A DNA stretch of 64,000 bases, taken from Lumbricus terrestris. Lineage: Eukaryota > Annelida > Clitellata > Crassiclitellata > Lumbricidae. The notes beneath the pieces were generated by a model, which saw nothing but the letters and a program-made list of their open reading frames with translations, did not search any database and had not been told where the DNA came from. The position numbers and the translations under genes were made by a program. Shown piece by piece: positions 31,935-42,800 of this stretch (position 1 is the first letter of the stretch; every line of letters begins with the position of its first letter). Location of the stretch: NCBI GenBank assembly GCA_949752735.1, contig OX457042.1:25786612-25850611 (forward strand). The letters run 5' to 3'.

Positions 31935-34024
31935 ATGTCTCTTGCATCTAAAATCGCACTCGGTGCAAGCGTCACCTTTACAGTTTCAATAATTGCATAT
32001 GTACACATAAAGCAGAAACTAGACAGAGAGGTAATTTATTTACTTTCCTCGACTAGTTATGTGCATGCGTAGCGACAAGGTTTTGTAGCGCGTTGATAAT
32101 TATTCCGCACTTTTATCTCGACACTCCATCTAGGAATTGTAACCTTCATCATCGATACCCATTTGAATTGTCGCCAGGCTTCTGATTCCCCGTGTACAGA
32201 CTAGTAAGATCGGGTTGGGTTTTGTAAGATCTGGACCAGTTTAGTGTACGTACATACATACATGCATGCATACAGATACATGCATAGTTGGAATATACCA
32301 CATTTGCATAGTGAAATTTTAATTTATTCAGTTGCATTTTCTATATAATGATAGTTTGTAAATTTTTGCATGCCTTAAGATACAGGTTCTGTATGAATTG
32401 TGTTTGAAAGGGAATGAGAGAAGGCGTTATAATGGATATTCAGCGGCAAGAGATGAGGAAAACACAGAATATTAAAATGCTTCAAGACCAGGCTGAACTA
32501 ACGAAAGCTCTCAAAGGTCAACAGGAGAGGGAACAAGTACAGAGGTAAGACCACAATGCAGTTTACTGGTTACGTATAGTAACCGTGTATGTGTTTGTAT
32601 GTCTTTTATGGGGGTCGTCCATTAAGGTCGTCCACAGCAGGGAGAGGGAAGGGTCCGAAGGGATCACTCCAATACTGATGTCTACTTCTAAATTTGGGAT
32701 GTGTAGTTATTTTAATGCCTGTGTCAGTCATAATACTGGGACTGAATACCAGCACACAGGGACTATTGGTGCTAAGTTCTGGCTCATCATTCATGCTGTT
32801 GGTGCTTTCTCATGTCATATGGTGTTAGATGTGGTATGCGGACTACTGATCACAGGTCAACTGCTCTAGGGTCAACTGATCAAAGGACTACTGGTCAAGG
32901 GACTACTGATCAGAGGCAACTGATCAAGGTACTATTGATCACAAATTATACAACGCACATCGCACATCGAACGAATCATCGAACGACTTGTTGGGGTCCG
33001 ATTTGTTTGCCAAGAGATGTTTATTTAAACTCCACACGCCCCTACAAAAAATCCCATAAATATTTGGAGAGTTTTGCATTTCATTTCAACGCTTAGCTAT
33101 AATCATGTCGGGCAGTTTCTGTAGGCCTACGGTTTTAAAGTGCATATTGGGCTTAAATAACTACTCTATTGCTTGTTAAATACGACCGTACCTGGTATGC
33201 TATTAAACTCGGCAAGACAATTTCTTTATTGAGCGTATGATCTAGGACTAATATCGATATTAGTCCCAGGTATAATCAAGTTTTCCGAGTTATACAATGG
33301 ACTTCGATGTAGGTTACTTTGCGTTATACCAGTCGTAAATTTAGCAATTGTACTGTAATCGTTTGCTACTAACTAATTTTCGATAGTATTAACACTGAGT
33401 AAACCAATTCCAGTATTGAGTTTCGATCTATTAAATTGTTCTCTGATTTCATTGATTGTGTTCGTTCTTAGACAACTCGGACTGTGATCAATAGTACCTT
33501 GACGAGTTGCCTCTGATCAGTAGTCCCTAGATCAGTAGTCCCTAGATCAGTTGACCTGTGATCAGTAGTCCTAGAACCGTTAGATGTGGATGTCCACATT
33601 GTGGATGAGTAATTCCAGATCTAGAAAAAAGCAGATGGTAATTATGGCCTCCAGAATGAACAGAGCAGCATAGCTATTGTGCACTTGATTTGATAGAACA
33701 CTGGTGAATGAGCTGGTCTCCTTGACATGCATTTTTACCCCATTTGGAACTTCCAAACCTTAAAAAGGTTTACAGCAATTACGACAGTGTTGCCACATTT
33801 CAGAGCGGCATTTGGGAGAACAACTGAAGTACAAGTTTTGTTCTGCTTTCTTGAAAAGATATGCTGTTATGTTAAATTAAATTTAAAATCCATGTACCAG
33901 ACCTTGTAATAACAGAATTTATTAGTCAGTGCATACTTTTTAATATAACTCATGCCACATATTGTTTAAAATTTTTGTGTGTTTTTGTTGTTGCAGGAGT
34001 CAAGTTTTAGCATCTAACACGTGA
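31935..34024 (+). CDS. PET117: PET117 cytochrome c oxidase assembly factor homologue, three exons
   Basis: Exons are 31935-32030, 32411-32544 and 33997-34024 (GT/AG, consistent phases), giving 85 residues against about 81 for the human protein. The N terminus MSLASKIALGASVTFTVSII is the single hydrophobic segment. It is followed by AYVHIKQKLDRE, GMREGVIMDIQRQEMRKTQN and LQDQAELTKAL, which align along their length with PET117 (V..H.KQ..D...LR.GV..DI.RQ..K..N...L..Q..LT..L). PET117 is a small mitochondrial protein needed for assembly of respiratory complex IV; it works with the MR-1S/PNKD-related factor in humans. The exon 2 acceptor (TTGAAAG) is weak, but an in-frame stop just upstream fixes it. 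A possible ATTAAA poly(A) signal lies at 34277. FANCM is convergent, ending 1.9 kb away. Confidence 0.92.
32824..33589. mobile_element. Foldback-like element with ~90-bp terminal inverted repeats
   Basis: GGACTACTGATCACAGGTCA begins the left arm (32839-32945). The right arm (about 33478-33572) is its complement and ends at AGTAGTCC; both arms carry tandem CTGATC/ACTACTG motifs. GTTAGATGTGG occurs once on each side (32824-32834 and 33579-33589), a candidate 11-bp target duplication, with 4 to 6 unpaired bases between it and the arms. It sits wholly inside PET117 intron 2. The duplication length suggests Mutator-like or Foldback rather than hAT. No coding region. Confidence 0.72.
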
Positions 34025-35480
34025 TCAAGATAACTGATGGTTTTCTGGAAGGAAACGGACTAAAATGTTGAAAACGCTCATGTAACAGTTTCTCGATCAA
34101 GTTTTGCACTCATCAAAGAGTTTTGATAGAGTTTTGCACTTATCGTTGCTTTTCAGCACTTGTTGGAAAAGAACACTCAACTTGGAAGATTTTGGAAATG
34201 GGCTTACACTATATTTTATTGTACAGTAATTCAGTATTTTACTTTTGTATTTGACTTTATAGCATTGTATACTGAAATTAAAAGGAAAAGTAGCTTGAAA
34301 ATCTAAAATTGCTGTGTCTAGTGTACACGTTCATAACATATAAGCATTGATGGTGTAAAGTCTACGTCTAGGTTATTAAATAAATTCAGCAAAAGACATA
34401 AATGTACATTGTAGAAGCCGTATGGGAAATGTTTTAGTGGATTTTCGCTCTTAGCTTTGTTGTGACCAAACTTGAGGTTTGTTACATGTGTGGTGGACCT
34501 ACGGATCTTCTCTTGCTTAGCACACAAGGGAACTGGAGTGAATGGGCTTAATTTGAGTTTGTAACAGAAATAGCCAGATATTTATCAGTACATGCACCAA
34601 TTGGAATTGCACCCCCTCGAGTTGCACTCCATTCCATAGCACTGCTGAAGCACCCTTTGCTGCGGTACTGCTCTGCTGCAAAGGGTGACTTGTTCTTTCC
34701 AAACTAGAAATTCCACAGTGCTGCACAGAAGCTTCATTGCATTCCAATCAAACAGCTCTATAAATATGATCACAATTACACTTCAAGTCTTGGAGGTAAA
34801 CGCAAAAACTCACACATTTTCTCATTTGTAGCATACTTTACTATCTTGTGGTCGATCACCAATGATGACGTATATAAATATGAAAATATAACAGTCAGAA
34901 AATATTTACAATTCTCTTCCTGATTTCAAAGCCTAACAGAAACCAGCGTGCAGTCGATTGTAATCGTCTTTCACTGGCAAACTGAAGCTGTCTTGTGCTC
35001 AGCTTAACACCAGGTCATGATAAGGTCAGACCATAATAAGGTCAGGTAATAATGACAAAGCCAATATCCAGAAGACCAGTCTGCTAAGAAGTTATCTAAT
35101 AACTGCATTAGTATGGAAATTAAACCACACATGTAAATAGTGCATCTTCAAAAGACAAAGGTACTGGTAGCATGCCTGTAGTGTCCTGTGATCTAACGCT
35201 TGTGTGTTTTGGTTTGCTAAGCAGATTGCAAAAACAAAATCAATATCGTGGATGAAGTATTGTCAGCAAGCAGTCTAAGGTGGCACCAGTGTAAGCTGGG
35301 AAATTAGGAATTAAATGGTAACTCAGGGTTGATGGTATCGTCGACTTGCTTGCTAAAGACTTGGCAGGAAATGAACACTCCCAGATTCTGCTGTTGAAAA
35401 TGTGCCTACTTTTACTTACTCTTCAATGGGTGCTTATGAGAGGCACCTTCTGCAACAGCACAAATTCAATTCAAGATAGG
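34025..35480. other. PET117 3' UTR and intergenic sequence
   Basis: I find no exon here on either strand. In particular, no ERCC4-nuclease-like or helix-hairpin-helix sequence is readable that could extend FANCM. Confidence 0.5.
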
Positions 35481-35488
35481 CCTGTGGC

Positions 35489-35804
35489 CAGTGGCAGCAC
35501 CAGGATTTGAGTTTTGGGGGGCTGAAATTTCGGTGGAGGAAATTTTCCATTTTTGCCCACCAAAATTTCTGACAACCTTTTTTAAAAGTCATTTGGTCGA
35601 AATCTCATGAAAATTTTCCATTTTCACCTGCCAAAATTTCTGACGACCTTTTTTGTTTTTTGTCATTTGGTCGAAATCTCGTGCATATAGTTTCAGTTTT
35701 TAGGGGGGCTGATCATGGAAATGTTTTATTTTTACATGTAAAAAAAAACCAGGATGGTCCTTTTTGGGGGGCTTACCCCCTCGCCCTTCCTAGCGCCGCT
35801 ACTG
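35489..35804 (+). mobile_element. hAT-like MITE, type B
   Basis: Ends CAGTGGCAGCACCAGG and CCTAGCGCCGCTACTG; exact 8-bp duplications CCTGTGGC at 35481-35488 and 35805-35812. Two imperfect core repeats (GACRACCTTTTTT...GTCATTTGGTCG). It lies 89 bases beyond the FANCM stop codon, possibly in its 3' UTR. Confidence 0.94.
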
Positions 35805-35892
35805 CCTGTGGCACAGTAGTTCGGGGAAATTGCAGATTTACCTTGATATGTAAAACACATTTAAAATTTGCCTCATAGGATAGAACAGACAG

Positions 35893-36824
35893 CTATGATG
35901 ATGATGATGATGCGGACGGTGAAACCTTGAACTTCTTCTGAAATTCCTCCTTCTTCTGCAAACTCAGTCGAATTCGTTCCTGCCGCAGTTTTTCAGCGGC
36001 CGTTGTCGGCGGCAGAGCGGAATTCTGCTTAAAAGACTTTTCTGTTGGACGGTTACGTTGCAAGGACGATTCTATGGCTCTATCACAGCTCTTTGCGGTC
36101 GATAAATTATCGCTGGGAACGACCGGAGTTTTCGATTTGAGGGCAGTCCACTGTGGAGGAGGATCCTTCGATAATAGGCTTTCACTGAAGTCATCATCTT
36201 CATCTTCCTCGTCCAGATCTCCCATTAGGTCGTCGACTCCAAGAGAAAATGTTGGAATGTCCACTGCAAAACGTCCAGCTAGTGACCACTGGAGATTTTT
36301 ATTGCTTACAGACTTTGAAGAAGGACCACCGGTTTCAAATGTTTCAGCTGGTCCAGATGTCAGGAAATTTTGACTACTTAAAGATGCTAAAGCAGGCACG
36401 GTGGTTTGTTTTGTTACGGGTATTACAGGTTTTTTACTCGTGCCTACAGCAGCTGTGGTGCTGCTGCTACGAATAGATGAAAGACTTCGGCTAGATGAAC
36501 ATAGATTTGAAGATGAGTTAACTGGTTGTTTGGCAGCAATTGTTTCGCGAGACTTCTGTGCTCCTTTCATTTCGGATGTGAAATTCGACGTCACGGCTTC
36601 ATTGTTCTTAGTGTTTTTTAATTGTGAACACTGAGTTTTCATGGGTTGATGCTCTGTTTTGCCAATGGTTGAATTGTAGCTCTCGTCTCGATCTTCTTCT
36701 CCACCAGAGCTTTCTGAGATCTGCACGATTCGCTTTCGCCCAGGTTTAACGGCAACCTTTGCCCGGTTCGTGCTTCGATTCTTGCGCCTCAATGATCTTT
36801 CGTCCTCAGAACTCACTTCAACGT
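35893..36824 (-). CDS. FANCM: FANCM, last exon (exon 22)
   Basis: Acceptor TTTGTAG, then 309 residues and a TAG stop. It opens [17 protein letters not shown] and a basic GRKRIVQ segment, contains a Ser-rich linker and an acidic [20 protein letters not shown] stretch, and ends with a charged helix ([18 protein letters not shown]) and a Ser run. In vertebrate FANCM the ERCC4-like nuclease fold and HhH2 would follow this linker; here the frame stops. No donor is needed, since the exon is open to the stop. Confidence 0.88.
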
Positions 36825-39800
36825 CTACAAAGAATAAACATTTTCAGCATTAAAAACTACATTAACACATTGTAGATGGCATAGATATTGTACTGTATAT
36901 ATTATGTGCTATTAGTAGTAATATATATATTTTTCTTCCTTTTTTAGAATTTATTTAATGAATTTATTACATGCAAAAGTCTTTAAATCTGCATTCAAGG
37001 CACAGCTCTGTCTTCTCCTCAATCTTCACAGATCTATAGTCGTTCCCGTTATCTGCTCACAAATTGATTTTCCTGCACTCAGTGATGGGGAAAATACTTT
37101 TTTAAAGTATTTTGAGTATAAGTAAAAATACTTGGTCACAAAAGTATTTAAAATACAAGTGAAAATACTTTTTTACAAAAGTATTTAAAATACAAGTATA
37201 AAATACTTGACTTCGAAAAGTATTTAAAATACTAAGTACAAAATACTCACTGCCAAACTATATAACAATTAAGGAAGTCATATTACATTGCGACAAAAAA
37301 TACATAGAATTTTGAACACAAACATTTTCTTCAGCATTCAGTTCAGCATTCTTTGTGTACATGTCTAATGTGTCTCATGGAATTAGGCTAATTAGCCCAT
37401 GCCATCATCACTGTCATCTTAAACACTTGAAGGGCCACTGAGCAGTATGGTGACTTCTCACTTCTGGCTCATATCCTGCTGTCCAGTGATGTATAGTCGA
37501 GTCCATCTGAGCTTAGTCTGAGTCATGCCCGAGTCCATCTAAACTGAGTCCGAGTTGAGTCTGGGTCTAAAGGTGTCCGAGTCTAAGACGCTAGAGATGG
37601 GGATCCAGGCTCGTGTCAGAATCCATTAACATCAAGATCCACAGAAACACTCAATTTAATGGCATATAAAAATATCAATAGCCCACTACCTATGCAGAAA
37701 GAATGGTCAATGTAATTTATCCAAATTGAACTTTAAAAAGATTTAAGTTAGATAAATTTTGTTCAGTAATCTGATGCAATGAGATGGATAAAAGTTGTTA
37801 CACAACACAGATTCAACGTACATACCTTATAAAATCAGCTACGTTGAGACGTCCTATTACAACTCTGCCCATCGGCAAAACCCTTTAGGGTACTTTTTAA
37901 AGTAAGTCTTCGAAATCTGTGGTATGGAAATGGGCCGAATGGCCTATCCCTTGTGATATTAATACAACAGACTGCACCAGCATAGGTCAACTTAGTGTTA
38001 TAGGTGTCTTCCTGTATGCTGTAATTCATCAAGTGTGTAGTCTGTGATCCATTAATGGAGATCAATGTAATGAAACTCTGCGCCCCGTTCCAAGGTCAGA
38101 GAAGTTCCAATTGCCACCAGCCAATAGACACGTCTAATGCCTTCCTCATTTGTCCTATTCATAAACATCTAGATTGTTAAATCTAGCCTTTGTCCTATTC
38201 TATCAGTGTAGACAAGTCCATTGTGGTGCCAAACATCAAACTGATTTCGAACATAATTATTATAATATTATGAGTGTCATTGATGCCCCATAGGCATTAT
38301 GTGTAGACTCGGTGTACTCTTCCCATACACCATACATCAAATACACCTGTCATTAACAGTCCTCACCCTCTGGTCAGCGGTGCCCAGTCATCCGTAACAA
38401 TGACTAATCAATGTCAGCCTGTTTTACTGTATTGTGTGACCTAAACCTCCTGATCAAGGATTCCTTTATTTGAGTAATGAAGCAGCCTAGTGCATGTGCA
38501 TGCAATATTGCATAGCTAATTGCAGTTGGTGAGATCTAAAAGTATTTTGAAAAAGTATTTTGACATAATCATATTTTTAAGTACAAAATACTATCAAAAA
38601 AGTATTTTAAGTAAAAGTATAAATACTTTATCACAAAAGTATTTAAAATACAAGTACAAAATACTTAGATTGTATTTAAAATACTATTTTAAATACTAGT
38701 ATTTTAAATACTTCCCATCACTGCCTGCACTTCACTTTAGTAAGCCTTTCTATAGAGTGCTTCAATCTGGGCTCACTAGGGCCCTACTTCTAAAAACCCT
38801 TTATACTTGAAAATCATCCCTGGCTCCTACTCACTCTGCTCAATTCCAGCTTAAGGTTTCCCGGCCATCTAATCCCCCACTGACAGTAACAAACTAACAG
38901 AAGCATAAATTGGAAATTAACACGTTTTAAAAATATATACGGCACAAAATACTAAACTTCAAACATAATACACTCCTTAAAATTACTAAATGCTAAATTA
39001 GATAAAAACTTAAGAATAGATTCACTTTATCCGAACAACAGATGTGTGAGCATACGTAAAAATGCTAAATACTAAACTCCAAACATAATACACTCATAAA
39101 AATTACTAAATCATAAAAACTTAAAAATGGATTCACTTTATCTGAATAACAGATACACGAGCATACATAAAAATTCTGCCAAACAGAATCAAAACCATGA
39201 AATCTTACATTTCTCGTCATCATCCTCTCCTTCCTCGTCCTCTCCTTCCTCGTAACTTTCCCCAACACAGAAACTGTCCTCCTCGTAGTCGTCCTCCATC
39301 TTGTCCTCTTCGTGTACCTGCGATAGGACGTCAGCACGGCTGACAAGACCACTAACGTCCTTCAGTTTGTATTTTCCCAAACCCCCGACTGGAACTCGGG
39401 GACTGCGCACGGATCGCATGTAGATGGCATGCATATCAACGGAATCTGTCGAAATATCACAGAGCAACATTTGGAGATTTGGGATTTTATAAGGAATTTG
39501 AAGACTGACAAAATTCCGATTATTACAAATTCTGATCACAACATAATTTAGAAAAAAAACAGTTCTTTACATGACTTCTCCAAATTTTATTTCTGTCTCT
39601 GATATGTCCAAGGCTGTCCTCATATCCACGTTCTTTTCCCCTCAGGTCTTACATTTATAATTGACGCATGCAAGGCTTAAAGTGTAGCTGGACGGTTGTG
39701 GATGGTGTCCATGCACTATTGCACTTATTTCAAATCTGAATGCCATCCTGTCACTTATTAGGCCAGCACAGTCTGGAAAGGTAAGGGGCGTCCCGACCTT

Positions 39801-42800
39801 CTTTTTCGACACAAATTTTGTAATTACTATTGTTATTATTAGATTTTAACATCGAGGCTGAGAGCGCCTCTGAATAGCTAGTCTGTAAGAGGCGCTTTAT
39901 AAATGCTTATATACAATACAATTTGATGAAGTTGTAGGTGCTTTGTATAAAGGAGGTACAATAAGAAATTCAGAAATTAATGCCAAGTCACGATATTATA
40001 GGCTCTATATGAATTTCAGAAGACCGAAATACCAGTGGCTAGAGACTGCGACAGTGCGGTGTTATCGTTGATGAAACTGTCATCCATTTGGTCCAAGTCA
40101 CTGCCATCTTCATCATCGCTTGACAAACCACCGCCTCCTTCGTCCGAGACATCTGCCTCCTCATTGAGAAAAGCTCTGGCCACACGACATCTCTACACAA
40201 GAAAGAGCAGCAGGGCGATGTAACGAGAAACTCGTTAAGTAAGTCTTACATCTTTATTAGGAACCTGTGGCTCATAAATTTTGTGTCAAATCGAATCTCA
40301 AATCGGTGTAAATGTTCGAATCAAATTTAGTCATGCGATTTTATGTCTAATTCACATGTTTACCAATTCAAAACTAGTTTACAACAAAGTGACATCATGG
40401 GTCAATCATTATGGAATCATGGCATTATTTTCGATTCAAATCGAATTCTACAGTTCCAATCATTTATATAAATCGAATATGGAAGCTTTGCAGATCCCAA
40501 TCTTCATAGCTCAAATTCTGATAGACAATTAGACATGACTTTGCCTGGTGCAACTCGGCCTAAGTCAAACAAGCAATATTAGGCAGAACTGCTTTCAGAC
40601 TGCAATTAGTCAAAAAATTGTTCTTGGCAAAATTTTCACAAAAGCAAAATTTTCTAACTGAAAAATAGAACTAGTTTCGTACAATGAAAAAAATAACAAA
40701 ACATGTCAAACCTTTTTCTTCTTTTTCTGCAGCTCTACTAAGTTCTTTCTTTGACAAGACAATTTCTCTACTTCAGTTTCTGAGTGCTTCGTACCTTTCC
40801 TCAGTTTTGTCACATCATCTAAACATCAGAATCACAAAGGCAAAAAAATTAAAACAAGATTCACAAAATCTCAAAAGACAGACTCTGGTACAGCCTCGAA
40901 TATAAAAAGAAAACGAAGTATGAAAACAGAAAAAAACTAATCATAATTAAGTCCCAACCTCCTCATCAGCACGTCGTGGCAATTAACATAGAAAATTATA
41001 TTAGAGAATAAATTACCTTGAAAGTCATCATCATCGTCGTCATCATCTAGCTGCATAAGCTTCATCTTCTTTCCACGTTTCAAACTAAATGAGTCGTCAT
41101 CCGACAGTAAACAGCTCGCCTGTTAAAATGCAAAGCCAAAACAAACACTTATCTTAAAACTTTCAAGCTGACATTTTTATCTGTGGAAAATATTTAATAA
41201 TGTCTTGGAAAGATGCAAGTTAGAAAACACACGGTATTTCATTTCCTCGAACATTAAAGATATCTTTCTTTCACCCGATTTGATAGCTACATGCCGAGTA
41301 ACTGTAGAGACCTAATAAGAAATTCAGCAGCAGTACTGTTGCATTAATGTCTAATGGCCAACAGCAATATCTGCATCAGACCTTCATGAACCAACACCTA
41401 GAATATTCCCTTAAGTCATCACCATGAGGTAGTCATGGGACTATGTATAGGCAACTTTACTATCTTAGATACTGCAGAGAAGGTAGATGGCCATCTCTCT
41501 CATGTTGCTATCTCCCCTTCCCTCCCTCAAACAGTAAAAGGTGAGTGCACTCATTTTACACCGAAGCTTAGCAAAAGTCATTCGAACAGTAATCTTGAAA
41601 CACGAGACAAGGGATGTGAACCTCCAACAACATAAGTGCTTATATTTCTACAGACTAAACGTGACTAATTATTCATGCAGTCCAAGTAAACCACATGCAA
41701 AAAAATACTGAGACAAAAACCAGAATTCTGTCCTAGCAGGGAATCAAGCCTCTGATATTTAACTCTGCATTTCAATTCACTATCACATCAATCTACTTAT
41801 CTCCTTATTAACATGCATCTCAACCAAGGGAATGGAATTGACTTCCACTCTCACTTTGTAGCTCAAGTTCACATCCTTCCTTAAAAAAGCGGTTCAATAC
41901 TCACTATAGTCAATTTCTCCTTGGCTTTTAAGCACATGGATATCTGACTGCATCTTCCTCTGGCGGCTGAGTGCCTCAGGCTCACATTCTGGTGTCACTT
42001 TGCAAGCGTTACAAATTTATTAATAATAATAAATATATAATAATATCACTAGGCTGTTTATACAGCTTAATATGTCACAGATGTGCCAGGCTACAATACC
42101 GAGTTGCATTCTACCAACCACGGGTCGCTTTCTGGGTAAGGTCGAAGGTCGTTCGGGTGTTCTAACGTCTTCGATGTCGTAATTTTCATCCTTGAATCCT
42201 GCAAAATTTTAAAACTGAAACAGTTACCAGTAATTGCAATAGGATGAGGTCTTTCTAACTTTATAGCACATGCTGATGTTATTAACACTAATACGCAGTT
42301 CAAGCTAGTTTTCCATTTTTAAGACACATTAATTTAAACCGCTCACACACAATGTAAAGTCAAAGTGCTACTGCTTTATGGTGCCACTCAGTCTACATAG
42401 GTAGTGTTCACTACATGTGTCTATGTAGCCTACATCACCTCAGGAATGTTGGGCACAACACAATTGCCATAGCTGCCAGTCATAAGCAGCACCTCATTCC
42501 TGTAGCAATGATACCACTGCAAGGCTGGTGAAAAGATATGATGCATGCTGCCAATGTGGCACATAACATTGGCAGCATATAATTGTGACACAGGGGCTCA
42601 AAACCCGTCACATGTCGGCTTTTGACCTTTTGATTTAGTCATATGCTACAATGACCATGCTCTAAAATGCTTCTAACACAATGAAATTATCTTTTCTAAC
42701 AACAGTTGTGCTCGTTCGATTTTTTCATTAGTTTATAGTGAAAAAATAAAATAAAAAGTTACTGAATATTCGTGTCATCCAAGTTTACTGAATCCACTAA

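Noticed and set aside
34025..35480. Missing ERCC4/HhH exons of FANCM
   Set aside because: I read the minus-strand frames here and found no helix-hairpin-helix or nuclease-like sequence.
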